Of a stretch of DNA of 31,439 bases, positions 15,873-24,676 are shown piece by piece (positions within the stretch are counted from its first letter, which is position 1; each line of letters opens with the position of its first letter). The stretch is from a virus: IMG/VR virus record IMGVR_UViG_3300023109_000079, positions 1 through 31,439 of that record. The stretch is one strand, 5' to 3'. A program made the position numbers and the translations under genes. Under the pieces are notes generated by a model. That model saw nothing but the letters and a program-made list of their open reading frames with translations. It had not been told where the DNA came from and did no database searches.

Positions 15873-16157
15873 ATGATTAAGAAAAAATATAAAAAAGAAA
15901 ATAGTGAGTTAATAAAATCTATCCAGGATATGGGAAGAGATATTGCTGTGTTAGAAATTAAATTAATAGGAACATCTAAAGTAAAAAATAACCTAATATA
16001 TGAGTGCACATACACTGATAAAGGTGATATTAAAAATGTTCCTATTGTAGCTCAAGATGTAACACAAGCATTAGCTAAATTAGAACAATTTACCCATTCA
16101 GGTATTCCTGAATCAGTTCTTCAATATATGCTTGGAAATGAAAGATTTTCTAATTAA
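15873..16157 (+). CDS. Small phage protein, unknown
   Basis: A 94-residue protein beginning 2 nt after the cupin. A basic N-terminal helix (MIKKKYKKENSELIKSIQDMGRDI) precedes a small beta-like unit (AVLEIKLIGTSKVKNNLIYECTYTDKGD) and a helix (DVTQALAKLEQF). The beta unit with the following helix resembles small phage proteins of unknown function that sit beside nucleotide-metabolism genes. No motif allows a role. Confidence 0.55.
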   Translation: MIKKKYKKENSELIKSIQDMGRDIAVLEIKLIGTSKVKNNLIYECTYTDKGDIKNVPIVAQDVTQALAKLEQFTHSGIPESVLQYMLGNERFSN

Positions 16158-16167
16158 ATTATAAGTT

Positions 16168-16698
16168 ATGAAAATAGGATTATGCGGAACAATGAGTGTA
16201 GGTAAAACTACATTAGTTAATGCTCTTAAAGAGCTAGATTATTTTAAAGGTTATAACTTTAGAACTGAACGTTCTAAGGAATTAATGGCACAAGGTATTC
16301 CAATGAATACTGATTCAACATTAAAAGGTCAATGTGTATTTTTAGCTGAACGATCAGGAGAATTAATGCATGAAAACATCATTACAGATAGAACTTTAAT
16401 TGATGTTATGGCGTTTGCTAATTGTTCTACTTCAATGGATATATATGAAAAAGAAGATTTTGAAACATTAGCATCTCAATTAGTTAGAGAATATGATTAC
16501 ATATTTTATGTGTCTCCTGAAGGTGTAGAAATTGAAGATAATGGTGTTCGTGAGACAGATGCTAAATATAGAGTTGCAATTGATAGATCAATTAATACTT
16601 TACTAACCAAATATAGTCATAGAATTAAAAATTTACACACTCTATCAGGTAGTACAGAAGACAGAATCCACCAGATGATTAACTATATGGATTTTTGA
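16168..16698 (+). CDS. P-loop nucleotide kinase, AAA_28/NadR-like
   Basis: A 176-residue P-loop NTPase. The Walker A motif is at the N-terminus (GTMSVGKTT, residues about 7-15). A DR motif follows in IITDRTLIDVMAF, and a strand YDYIFYVSP precedes a lid-like region (EDNGVRETDAKYR) that would carry arginines. This is the layout of AAA_28 (NadR/thymidylate-kinase-like) domains often encoded by T4-like phages. The substrate is unknown. Two promoter-like bases beyond the stop begin the next ATATATTTATAAC motif. Confidence 0.8.
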   Translation: MKIGLCGTMSVGKTTLVNALKELDYFKGYNFRTERSKELMAQGIPMNTDSTLKGQCVFLAERSGELMHENIITDRTLIDVMAFANCSTSMDIYEKEDFETLASQLVREYDYIFYVSPEGVEIEDNGVRETDAKYRVAIDRSINTLLTKYSHRIKNLHTLSGSTEDRIHQMINYMDF

Positions 16699-16710
16699 TA
16701 TATTTATAAC
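16698..16710 (+). promoter_or_regulatory. Candidate late promoter, ATATATTTATAAC motif
   Basis: ATATATTTATAAC starts at the stop of the kinase gene and ends 16 nt before the ATG at 16727. It shares the extended form TATATTTATAAC with the motif before 21380. Confidence 0.5.
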
Positions 16711-16726
16711 AAAAATACTATATATA

Positions 16727-17296
16727 ATGAAAAAATCTAAATTCAAAGAATATATTAAAAGTGAAATAGCTGAAATTTTATCTGAAGAAGAAGAAAAAGC
16801 AACTCCTGAAGATGTTGAAACCCAAACAGAATTAAATGCTGAAAAGGAAAAAACAATAGAATTAAATAAAAAATTAGATTCAATGAATGAAAGTCTTAAT
16901 CCTGAAGTAATAAAAGCATTAGACCGCTTTATTAAGGCAATGGCTAAAAGATATGATTATTCAGAGCAAGATGCTATATTTGCTATTCAAGCAGCATTAA
17001 AACAAAGAGAATTTGATAAACCGGCTGATATTCCTGGTTTTGAAGGTACTATGGATGCTTTAGATAGTCTTAGTATTAGAGAAGATGAAGATGATAATGA
17101 ACCATCTGCTAAAGATGTAAAATCATCATCAAAAGATTCGGTATCTAAAATAGCAACTAAATTATCTGATAATGCTAAAGAAATGAAAACAGTAGTTAAT
17201 CAATATAAAAAAGCAGAAGGTGTTGAAAAAGAATCATTGCTTAAAAGATTAAAAGAATTAACTAAAATTAAAAAAGAACTTGAAGGACTTCTTTAA
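16727..17296 (+). CDS. Coiled-coil protein with capsid-targeting-like N-terminus
   Basis: A 189-residue acidic helical protein. It opens MKKSKFKEYIKSEIAEILSEEEE, resembling the T4 internal-protein capsid-targeting helix, with IAE and LSE sites. A middle helical unit (NPEVIKALDRFIKAMAKRYDYSEQDAIFAIQAAL) may be a small domain. An acidic linker leads to a C-terminal coiled coil (about residues 140-189; SVSKIATKLSDNAKEMKTVVNQY... KELEGLL). The promoter-like motif 16698-16710 precedes it. Its 3' end overlaps the next gene by 17 nt. Its position directly before terminase suggests a prohead or packaging role, but it is not a recognisable gp16 small terminase. Confidence 0.6.
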   Translation: MKKSKFKEYIKSEIAEILSEEEEKATPEDVETQTELNAEKEKTIELNKKLDSMNESLNPEVIKALDRFIKAMAKRYDYSEQDAIFAIQAALKQREFDKPADIPGFEGTMDALDSLSIREDEDDNEPSAKDVKSSSKDSVSKIATKLSDNAKEMKTVVNQYKKAEGVEKESLLKRLKELTKIKKELEGLL

Positions 17297-17861
17297 AAAT
17301 ATCCAAAATCTACTTATTGTAGTACTAGTAGTTATAATTCTTCTTATGAGAGGTTGTTCAAGAAATAAACCTATTTCTGAACCTAAAATTATTACAGAAA
17401 CCATAGTTAAATGGGATACGTTAAAAATTGATAGTTTAGTATATGTCCCTAAATGGAGAACTAAAGTTACTACTATACATGATACTGTTTTGGCTAATGT
17501 TGATACTGCATTTATTCTAAATGATTATTATTCTACATACGCCTACACGGATACCTTAAGTTTAGATTCATTAGGGAGTATTATTATAAATGATACTATA
17601 AGTAAAAACTCAATATTATTTAGAGATGTTCAACCCAACATATTCATCCCAACAATTACAGTTACTAATACTTCTTACATCCACCAAAGGGAATTTTTCG
17701 GAGGTGTTTCATTAGGTGTTTCTCCAACAGCTATTCAAAATATTAACGGAGAGATTTTATTTGTTAATAAAAAAAGACAAGCCTATGGTTTTGGTATAGG
17801 ACTAAATAATGAATTTTCCCCAATATACACAGGTCGTCTATATTGGAAAATAGGTAAGTAA
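17280..17861 (+). CDS. Membrane-anchored envelope-type protein
   Basis: A 193-residue protein starting with TTG at 17280. The alternative ATG at 17346 would remove the hydrophobic anchor, so TTG is chosen. Residues about 8-24 (IQNLLIVVLVVIILLMRGC) form a signal-anchor; the Cys does not have a convincing lipobox. The following region is extended and T/D/V-rich (DTLKIDSLVYVPKWRTKVTTIHDTV), and the C-terminus (FFGGVSLGVSPTAI, AYGFGIGLNNEFSPIYTGRLYWKIGK) looks like outer-membrane beta-hairpins, a pattern typical of Bacteroidota envelope proteins. It may be a lysis or spanin-like protein; unproven. It overlaps both neighbours (TAATG with terminase). Confidence 0.6.
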   Translation: MKDFFKNIQNLLIVVLVVIILLMRGCSRNKPISEPKIITETIVKWDTLKIDSLVYVPKWRTKVTTIHDTVLANVDTAFILNDYYSTYAYTDTLSLDSLGSIIINDTISKNSILFRDVQPNIFIPTITVTNTSYIHQREFFGGVSLGVSPTAIQNINGEILFVNKKRQAYGFGIGLNNEFSPIYTGRLYWKIGK

Positions 17862-19432
17862 TGGCTAAGCAAGATTTAAAATCAATAATAAGACAGGAAT
17901 ACATTAAGTGTGCCCAAGACCCAGCTCACTTTATGAAAAAGTACTGTAATATTCAACACCCACAAAGAGGAAGAGTGCTTTTTAATCTATATCCATTCCA
18001 AGAAAAAACATTACATTTATTTAGAGATAATCCATATTCAATCATTCTAAAATCCAGGCAATTAGGTATATCTACTTTATCTGCAGGTTATTCATTATGG
18101 ATGATGTTATTTCAAAAAGATAAAAATATTCTTTGTATTGCGACAAAACAAGAAACAGCTCGTAATATGGTTACTAAGGTTAAGTTTATGTATGATAACT
18201 TACCTTCTTGGCTTAAGATACCAGCTGATGAAAATAATAAATTATCATTAAGGTTAAGCAATGGCTCCCAAATCAAAGCAACATCTGCAAGTAGTGATGC
18301 TGGTAGATCAGAAGCCGTTTCATTATTGTTAATTGATGAGGCAGCTTTTATTGATCAAATTGGTGAAATTTGGGCTTCGGCTCAACAAACACTAGCAACT
18401 GGTGGTGGTGCCATTGTATTATCTACACCTTATGGTACAGGTAATTGGTTCCATAAAACATGGGTATCAGCTGAAAATAATGAAAATGATTTTATTCCTA
18501 TTAAATTACCTTGGTATGTTCATCCTGAACGTGATCAAGAATGGAGAGATAGACAAGATGAATTACTAGGTGATCCTAGAATGGCAGCTCAGGAATGTGA
18601 TTGTGATTTTAGTACCTCTGGTGATGTTGTATTTTATTCTGAATGGATTGAATTTTTAAAAGAATCTACAATTCAGGATCCATTAGAACGTAGAGGTGTA
18701 GATCAAAACTTATGGGTATGGGAAGCTGCTGATTATTCTAGAGAATATATGGTTACAGCTGATGTAGCTAGAGGGGATGGTAAAGATTTCTCAACGGCTC
18801 ATGTAATTGATATACAAACAAATACACAAGTTGCTGAATATAGGGGCCAAATGTCACCTAAAGAATTTGGTTATTTCTTAGTAGGATTAGGTTCAGAATA
18901 TAATAATGCTTTATTAGCAGTAGAAAATGCTTCTATTGGTTGGGCAGCTATTGATTCAATTATTGAACGTGGTTATACTAATTTATATCATTCACCTAAA
19001 TCTGATCAATTAACGGCAGATTCATATTTAAAAGTATTTGAAGGTAATAGTGATATGACTCCTGGATTTACAATGTCTATGAGATCAAGACCATTGGTAG
19101 TAAATAAATTTAGAGAGTATGTAGGCGATAGATCAGTAACTATTCGTTCAAAACGTTTATTAGAAGAAATGAAAGTATTCATTTGGAGAAATGGACGCCC
19201 TGAAGCTCAATCAGGATATAATGATGATTTAGTAATGGCTTTTGGTATAGGAATGTATTTAAGAGACACATCACTTAAGTTTCAACAACATTCTCACGAT
19301 ATGACTAGAGCTGCCCTTGGAGGTATGACAAAAACTACGTATGTTGGTGCTTATGGAACTAAAAATGGTAAAGACCCATACCAAATTGATAATCCTTATG
19401 GAGGAAAAGAAGACATTAAATGGCTTCTCTAA
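17861..19432 (+). CDS. 17: Terminase large subunit (T4 gp17-like)
   Basis: A 523-residue DNA-packaging motor ATPase/nuclease that drives DNA into proheads through the portal. N-terminal ATPase: a deviant Walker A KSRQLGIST (residues 64-72, with Lys first rather than before Ser/Thr), Walker B LLLIDEA (155-161), and coupling motif STPYGTG (188-194). C-terminal RNase H-like nuclease: D301 in TADVARGDGKD, E355 in AVENASIGW, and D455/D456 in YNDDLVMAF, the expected acidic triad. T4 gp17 is 610 residues, so this form is shorter. It overlaps the upstream gene by TAATG; a promoter-like motif overlaps its stop and precedes portal. Confidence 0.97.
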   Translation: MAKQDLKSIIRQEYIKCAQDPAHFMKKYCNIQHPQRGRVLFNLYPFQEKTLHLFRDNPYSIILKSRQLGISTLSAGYSLWMMLFQKDKNILCIATKQETARNMVTKVKFMYDNLPSWLKIPADENNKLSLRLSNGSQIKATSASSDAGRSEAVSLLLIDEAAFIDQIGEIWASAQQTLATGGGAIVLSTPYGTGNWFHKTWVSAENNENDFIPIKLPWYVHPERDQEWRDRQDELLGDPRMAAQECDCDFSTSGDVVFYSEWIEFLKESTIQDPLERRGVDQNLWVWEAADYSREYMVTADVARGDGKDFSTAHVIDIQTNTQVAEYRGQMSPKEFGYFLVGLGSEYNNALLAVENASIGWAAIDSIIERGYTNLYHSPKSDQLTADSYLKVFEGNSDMTPGFTMSMRSRPLVVNKFREYVGDRSVTIRSKRLLEEMKVFIWRNGRPEAQSGYNDDLVMAFGIGMYLRDTSLKFQQHSHDMTRAALGGMTKTTYVGAYGTKNGKDPYQIDNPYGGKEDIKWLL

Positions 19433-19441
19433 TATTTATAC
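19432..19441 (+). promoter_or_regulatory. Candidate late promoter, ATATTTATAC motif
   Basis: ATATTTATAC begins in the terminase stop codon and ends 18 nt before the portal ATG at 19460. It is identical to the motif at 6834-6843. Confidence 0.5.
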
Positions 19442-19459
19442 GATATAATAAAAAATAAA

Positions 19460-21346
19460 ATGGCAGATACTAGATTATTTACCCGACTACAAAGATTATT
19501 CTCCACTGATGTTATCATCAGAAACCAAGGAGGTAATCAACTTAAAGTAATGGATGTGGATTCCATTCAAAAGTCAGGGGATATAGCAACAAATTCGATA
19601 ATGGATAGATACAATCGTCTCTATTCACCTTCCTCCACCTCATTATTTGGTTCACAATTAAATGTAAACTACCAGTACTTACGTACTATGGTTTATTCTG
19701 ATTATGACGTAATGGATAACGATGCAATTATTGCTTCTGCCTTAGATATTATCTCAGATGAAAGTACATTAAAAAATGATATGGGTGAAGTACTTCAAAT
19801 TAGAAGTAGTGATGATAATGTTCAACAAATCCTTTATAATTTATTTTATGATGTATTAAATGTTGAATTTAATCTATGGTCATGGATTAGACAGATGTGT
19901 AAATATGGTGATTTTTTCTTAAAAATGGAAATTGCTGAAAAATTTGGTGTATATAATGTAATTCCTTATACAGCATATCATATTGAAAGACAAGAAGCAT
20001 ATGATGAAGAACATCCAAATGCTATTAGATTTAGATATTCACCTGAAGGTATTTATGGTGGAGGTTCTGGTTATTATGGTGTACCTAACTCATATAATAA
20101 AGACCAAGAAGATGGAGTTTATTTCGATAATTATGAAATGGCTCACTTTAGATTATTAACAGATGTTAATTATCTTCCTTATGGTCGTTCATATATTGAA
20201 CCCGCTCGTCGTATTTTTAAACAATATACACTAATGGAGGATGCTATGTTAATTCATAGAATTTCTCGTAGCCCAGATAGACGTATATTCTATATTAATG
20301 TTGGTTCTATTCCACCTAATGAAGTAGAAAATTTCATGGAGAAAACTATTTCTACAATGAAACGTACTCCATTAATGGATGAAAAAACAGGTGAATATAA
20401 CCTAAAGTACAATATGCAAAACCTAATGGAAGATTTTTATGTTCCAATTAGAGGTAATGATTCATCAACAAAAATTGAAACAACCCCAGGTTTACAATAT
20501 GATGGTATCCAAGATGTTGAGTATTTAAGAGATAAATTATTTGCTGCCCTTAAAGTACCTAAAGCATTTATGGGTTATGAGAAAGATTTAACTGGTAAAG
20601 CTACATTAGCAGCAGAAGATATACGTTTTGCTCGTACTATTGATCGTATTCAACGTATTGTATTATCGGAATTATATAAGATCGCGTTAGTGCATTTATA
20701 TACACAAGGATACACTGAAGAATCGTTAACTAATTTTGAATTATCATTAACAACGCCATCAATTATATACGATCAAGAAAAGATTGCATTGATGAAGGAA
20801 AAAATGGATTTAGCATCAGCCATGGCTGAAAGTAAATTAATTCCTACAGATTGGATTTATGAAAATATATTCCATTTTAGTACTGATCAATATGATGAAT
20901 ATAGAGATTTAATTGTACAAGATCAAAAACGAAAATTCCGTGTTACTCAAATTGAAGCTGAAGGTAACGATCCATTAGAAACAGGTAAATCATATGGTAC
21001 ACCACATGATCTAGCTTCATTATATGGAACGGGTAGAATGGATTCAGACCCAGCAAATATACCTGATGGATATAATGAAAAAGCACCATTAGGTCGTCCT
21101 GAAGAAAAAGTATCTAAACGTAATACTCAAGATGATAATTTTGGTAAAGATCGTTTAGGAGCTAAAGGAATGAAAGATGATGATAACGAATCTGATTCAA
21201 TTAAACCACAATATAAAGGAGGATCACCATTAGCTTTAGAAGCTAAATTAAAAAACCGTTCTTTATTTGAATCTTTAGATAAAAAATTAAGTTTAAAAAA
21301 CAAAGGAGAATCACTTTTAGATGAAAGTAATATTAAGGAACAATAA
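19460..21346 (+). CDS. 20: Portal protein (T4 gp20-like)
   Basis: A 628-residue portal vertex protein; its dodecamer is the DNA channel and docks terminase and neck. Recognised by position between gp17 and the prohead region, and by portal-like segments: NVNYQYLRTMVYSDYDVMDND with IIASALDIISDEST (the N-terminal clip/wing region), EMAHFRLLTDVNYLPYGRSYIE, ISRSPDRRIFYINVG, and KVPKAFMGYEKDLTGKATLAAED before the channel helix RFARTIDRIQRIVL. T4 gp20 is 524 residues; this one carries a longer polar C-terminal tail (from about residue 520) with GSPLALEAKLKNRSLFESLDKK. A promoter-like motif precedes its ATG (A-rich leader). Confidence 0.93.
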   Translation: MADTRLFTRLQRLFSTDVIIRNQGGNQLKVMDVDSIQKSGDIATNSIMDRYNRLYSPSSTSLFGSQLNVNYQYLRTMVYSDYDVMDNDAIIASALDIISDESTLKNDMGEVLQIRSSDDNVQQILYNLFYDVLNVEFNLWSWIRQMCKYGDFFLKMEIAEKFGVYNVIPYTAYHIERQEAYDEEHPNAIRFRYSPEGIYGGGSGYYGVPNSYNKDQEDGVYFDNYEMAHFRLLTDVNYLPYGRSYIEPARRIFKQYTLMEDAMLIHRISRSPDRRIFYINVGSIPPNEVENFMEKTISTMKRTPLMDEKTGEYNLKYNMQNLMEDFYVPIRGNDSSTKIETTPGLQYDGIQDVEYLRDKLFAALKVPKAFMGYEKDLTGKATLAAEDIRFARTIDRIQRIVLSELYKIALVHLYTQGYTEESLTNFELSLTTPSIIYDQEKIALMKEKMDLASAMAESKLIPTDWIYENIFHFSTDQYDEYRDLIVQDQKRKFRVTQIEAEGNDPLETGKSYGTPHDLASLYGTGRMDSDPANIPDGYNEKAPLGRPEEKVSKRNTQDDNFGKDRLGAKGMKDDDNESDSIKPQYKGGSPLALEAKLKNRSLFESLDKKLSLKNKGESLLDESNIKEQ

Positions 21347-21350
21347 TCTC

Positions 21351-21364
21351 TATATATTTATAAC
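21351..21364 (+). promoter_or_regulatory. Candidate late promoter, TATATATTTATAAC motif
   Basis: TATATATTTATAAC occupies the 33-nt gap between portal and the next gene, ending 15 nt before the ATG at 21380. It is the same 12-nt core as at 16699-16710. Confidence 0.5.
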
Positions 21365-21379
21365 AAAACCTTTAGCAGA

Positions 21380-22237
21380 ATGAACATTAAACATTCTAAA
21401 TATAAAAATACTGGTATTTTATTTGAATTACTAGTAAGACAAATTACAGCAGATACGCTGTCCGGAAATAATTCAAAAGCGTCTAGTATTCTAAAAAAAT
21501 ATTTTGTACGAACTGAATTAGGGAAAGAATACAAATTATATGAAACGTTAACCAAACACCAGAATATATCAGAAGGTAAAGCTGATATTATTTTGACTAC
21601 TATAATTGAAACTTCTAAAACCTTAAATAGAGGAGCATTAAAACGTCAAAAATATAATTTAATTAAAGAAATTAGTAATCATTACAACTTAGAAGACTTT
21701 TTTAAAACAAAACTTCCAACATATAGAGCACATGCTGCTTTATATACTTTATTAGAAATATACACTAGTGATCAATTATCAAATCCTACACAAATTATAG
21801 ATAATAAAGTTGCTATTTTAGAATACATGACTTCAGCAACAATCAAATCTGAAAAAGTAGAAGCTGATTTAATTAAAGAATTTAAATCGTATGATAAAGA
21901 TTTACGTATTTTAACTTATCGTGTATTATTAGAAAAATTTAATGATAAATATGGTTCATTAAATAATGATCAAAAAGAAATTCTTAAAGAATTTATTAAT
22001 TCTGTCGATAATACTCCTAAATTAAAGGAATATTATAATAATAAAGTTACGTATTTAAAAGAGGAATTATTGAATTTATCATCAACTATTGATAATAAAG
22101 CAATTCAAATTAAAGTTAATGAAGTAACCAATATATTAAACCCATTATCTAAAACATCAAATGTTGGTGATGATAATTTAATTAATTTACTTCAATATTG
22201 TGCTTTATTAGAAGAATTAAAAACATCTAATGGCTAA
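21380..22237 (+). CDS. Prohead-region protein, unknown
   Basis: A 285-residue, mostly helical protein with no recognised enzymatic motif. It opens NIKHSKYKNTGILFELLVRQITADTLSG, followed by KYFVRTELGKEYKLYETLTKH, a sequence that recurs in T4-like marine phages between portal and prohead protease. T4 has prohead-core genes 67 and 68 in this position, so a core or assembly-initiation role is plausible by context, not by sequence similarity. It overlaps the next gene by 8 nt. Confidence 0.65.
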   Translation: MNIKHSKYKNTGILFELLVRQITADTLSGNNSKASSILKKYFVRTELGKEYKLYETLTKHQNISEGKADIILTTIIETSKTLNRGALKRQKYNLIKEISNHYNLEDFFKTKLPTYRAHAALYTLLEIYTSDQLSNPTQIIDNKVAILEYMTSATIKSEKVEADLIKEFKSYDKDLRILTYRVLLEKFNDKYGSLNNDQKEILKEFINSVDNTPKLKEYYNNKVTYLKEELLNLSSTIDNKAIQIKVNEVTNILNPLSKTSNVGDDNLINLLQYCALLEELKTSNG

Positions 22238-23195
22238 GATCGATACTTCAAACATATTAAAACCTAAGGATGTAGAGCCTTCTTTAATTAAAAGGTTAGA
22301 AGCGGCTTATGGTCCTGTAGATATGAAAAATGATTTCTTTTCTGCAGATTTGGATACTTACTTTAAAACAGATGAAATAAACCCAGAAACAAATTCTGTT
22401 CAGCATAAAATTATTAAATTAGCATCATTTGGTGATTCATTGGAAAAAATGTCTAATGCAGTAAAAGCATTAAAAATTCTAATGAGTACAGATGAAGCTG
22501 AAAATGATCAAAATATTCAGGTTATTGCTCGTGAGTTAAAAGATGTATTTAATAAATACAGATCTCATTTAAGAAAAAATTATCCTGATCAATATGATGA
22601 AATTAAAAGACAATTAGAAGAAATAAATTCAATATCATCCAATTCATCATTTAATTCAGGTACCGAAGGTGAAAATTATGCTACACCATTTGCATTTAAT
22701 AAAAATAAAAAAGCAGATGGAACTGATAGAGATATTTTAGTTAAAAAATACGGATATAAACTAGCCCCAATACAAGAAGGTCCTGGAGCCGATTTAGGTC
22801 CCGGTCCTAAAGCAACTGAAGATGGAGTTAAAGATAATATGTATGTTAAAAAATTTAAATACAAATTAGTTCCAAAACCTCATACTTCTAAAACAATTGC
22901 AATTGTTGATTTATCTAAAAGTAAAACAACACCTTTAAATGAAATAGATGCTAATATTGAAGAATATATTAATAATTTAAATATTGATAGTTCAGCATTA
23001 AAAAAACATATTACATCTAGAGTATTAGGATTTGATAAAGTAGAAAATAAATTAAATGAATTAATCCCATTGTTAGCAAAAGCAAAAAATAAAACAATGG
23101 ATTATTATAAAGAAAACCCCGATTTTAAAGTAGTTTACGGTACTGATTTAGCTGTAGATTACATAGATGATTTAATTGAAATGTTTAAAGATTAA
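22230..23195 (+). CDS. Prohead-region protein sharing NSSF-x-SGTEGEN with the capsid protein
   Basis: A 321-residue protein of unknown family, overlapping the previous gene by 8 nt. Residues 138-149 (NSSFNSGTEGEN) match residues 67-78 of the major capsid protein at 11 of 12 positions. Two internal copies of a (I/M)-x-VKK-(Y/F)-x-YKL-x-P unit flank a P/G-rich linker (residues about 169-180 and 204-215). The N-terminus (KPKDVEPSLIKRLEAAYGPVDM) and C-terminal helices are otherwise unrecognised. The capsid-shared motif and prohead context suggest that it interacts with, or is processed like, the capsid protein; inference. Confidence 0.65.
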   Translation: MAKIDTSNILKPKDVEPSLIKRLEAAYGPVDMKNDFFSADLDTYFKTDEINPETNSVQHKIIKLASFGDSLEKMSNAVKALKILMSTDEAENDQNIQVIARELKDVFNKYRSHLRKNYPDQYDEIKRQLEEINSISSNSSFNSGTEGENYATPFAFNKNKKADGTDRDILVKKYGYKLAPIQEGPGADLGPGPKATEDGVKDNMYVKKFKYKLVPKPHTSKTIAIVDLSKSKTTPLNEIDANIEEYINNLNIDSSALKKHITSRVLGFDKVENKLNELIPLLAKAKNKTMDYYKENPDFKVVYGTDLAVDYIDDLIEMFKD

Positions 23196-23199
23196 AAAA

Positions 23200-23958
23200 A
23201 TGAATTTAGTACAAAAAGAATATAACCTTATTAAAGAAGGAAAAGGAAGCAAAGCTCATTTCTTAAAATTAGCTAAAATGAACTTCCCAAAACACATTGG
23301 TACTACAAATACCTTTGATCAAGTTGTTACTATCCTAACAGGTAAAAGTTTACTATCTGAAGGAATAGGAGGATATGTTGATTTACAACCTAATACAACA
23401 CAAAGTTGGTTTAATATTTTTGAAGCTGAAGTAAAAGCTGAAATGAAAGAAACCGATAAAGAAGTAGTTGATATGGAAACTAAAGACTATGATTATAAAG
23501 ATACTAAAAATATTGATAATCTATATGGTCAAGCATTCCTATCAGGATATTATGTTGAAATGGAAGATCCTAAAAATGCTAAGAAAACAGTAGAAGAATT
23601 AAAAGCAATGGTAGCTAAAAATTTAGCTAAAGATATGACATTCTATACTACTAATTCTGCTTTTGGTCTTAAAATTGATGGTTATCAAGATGATGTACCG
23701 GGTGCTGGTAAGGTAGTTGAGCCTAAAGGCAAACATAAAGAATCAGGATATGGTGATCTAAAAGAATCAAAGTACTCATTGATGGAAATGATGGAAGTTG
23801 AAGAAGGAGAAATTCAAGATTTAGAAGAAGGTCCTATGGATCAGCAAATAGCGGCTGCTGAGAAAAAAGTAGAAGATTTGAAAAAACAAGTAGCTAAAGG
23901 AGAATTAGATTTAGCTAATGTTAAGAAAAAAGCAGCAGACGCTGAAGCTAAAATATAA
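23200..23958 (+). CDS. Prohead-region protein with C-terminal coiled coil
   Basis: A 252-residue protein. I use the ATG at 23200 after TAAAAAA; a TTG at 23176 in the same frame lies inside the preceding gene and only adds KCLKIKK. Sequence: MNLVQKEYNLIKEGKGSKAHFL, then MNFPKHIGTTNTFDQVVTILTGKSLLSEG, a helical core, and YGQAFLSGYYVEMED with repeated helices. The last 40 residues are a strong coiled coil (AAAEKKVEDLKKQVAKGELD...). Position just before the protease gene, as with prohead-core proteins, is the main clue. Function unknown. Confidence 0.65.
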   Translation: MNLVQKEYNLIKEGKGSKAHFLKLAKMNFPKHIGTTNTFDQVVTILTGKSLLSEGIGGYVDLQPNTTQSWFNIFEAEVKAEMKETDKEVVDMETKDYDYKDTKNIDNLYGQAFLSGYYVEMEDPKNAKKTVEELKAMVAKNLAKDMTFYTTNSAFGLKIDGYQDDVPGAGKVVEPKGKHKESGYGDLKESKYSLMEMMEVEEGEIQDLEEGPMDQQIAAAEKKVEDLKKQVAKGELDLANVKKKAADAEAKI

Positions 23959-23963
23959 TTAAT

Positions 23964-24563
23964 ATGAAGCAAGTACTAATAGAAACACAAGCATTTAATG
24001 CTAAACCAATTAGCTTAACTGAAGCGGTTGCCCCATCAGGTAATCCTTTAGTTGAAGGTATATTAGCTACTGCTGAAGTTAAAAATGGTAATGGTCGTTA
24101 TTATTCAAAAGATCTATGGGAGCGTGAAATTAACAAATATAAAGTGTTAGTAGACGAAAATAGAGCCACAGGTGAATTAGACCACCCAGAATCTTCAATT
24201 ATTAATCTTAAAAATGTATCTCATATTATTAGAGATATGTGGTGGGATGGAGATAATGTAGTTGGTAAAATTGAAGTATTACCTACTACAGCAGGAAATA
24301 TCTTAAAAGCATTAATTGAAAATAATGTACAAGTAGGTGTTTCATCTCGTGGTATGGGTTCATTAGAAGATAGAGGTGGTGTATTAGAAGTACAAGATGA
24401 CTTTGAATTACTATGTTGGGATTTTGTTTCAACACCATCTAACCCAGGTTCATATATGCATATGATTAAAGAAGGACAAGAAGTTCAAATAGATAAATAT
24501 TCAAAAGTAAACACATTATTATCGGAAATTTTATGTGCTAACGGCACTTGTCCGGTAATTTAA
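23964..24563 (+). CDS. 21: Prohead core protease (T4 gp21-like)
   Basis: A 199-residue serine protease that matures the prohead by cutting scaffold, capsid and internal proteins. The fold is herpesvirus-assemblin-like. GELDHPES (H74) is the catalytic His region and GVSSRGMG (S127/S128) the Ser region; an Asp in DDFELLCWDFVSTPSNP is the probable third member. AEVKNGNGRYYSKDLWER is a conserved N-terminal segment. T4 gp21 cuts after L/I-x-E; ISLTE/A near its own N-terminus (E20) would fit autoprocessing. It is 5 nt after the preceding gene and is followed by a strong terminator, so protease and scaffold/capsid are separate units. Confidence 0.95.
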   Translation: MKQVLIETQAFNAKPISLTEAVAPSGNPLVEGILATAEVKNGNGRYYSKDLWEREINKYKVLVDENRATGELDHPESSIINLKNVSHIIRDMWWDGDNVVGKIEVLPTTAGNILKALIENNVQVGVSSRGMGSLEDRGGVLEVQDDFELLCWDFVSTPSNPGSYMHMIKEGQEVQIDKYSKVNTLLSEILCANGTCPVI

Positions 24564-24614
24564 CTCGCCTGCTACCTTAGGCAATTCCCCCCTTAGGATT
24601 TTATTCCTTTGGTT

Positions 24615-24647
24615 AAAAAACGCTTTTCCAAAAGAAGGGCGTTTTTT
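24615..24647 (+). terminator. Rho-independent terminator after prohead protease
   Basis: A 14-bp stem (AAAAAACGCTTTTC / GAAGGGCGTTTTTT, two G-U pairs), loop CAAAA, followed by further T/A sequence. It lies 52 nt after the protease stop. Confidence 0.8.
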
Positions 24648-24676
24648 ATTTCCTTTTATATATGTATCATCATAAT

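Noticed and set aside
23176-23199. TTG start at 23176 for the coiled-coil prohead-region gene
   Set aside because: It is within the preceding gene; the ATG at 23200 after an A-rich leader is a better start.
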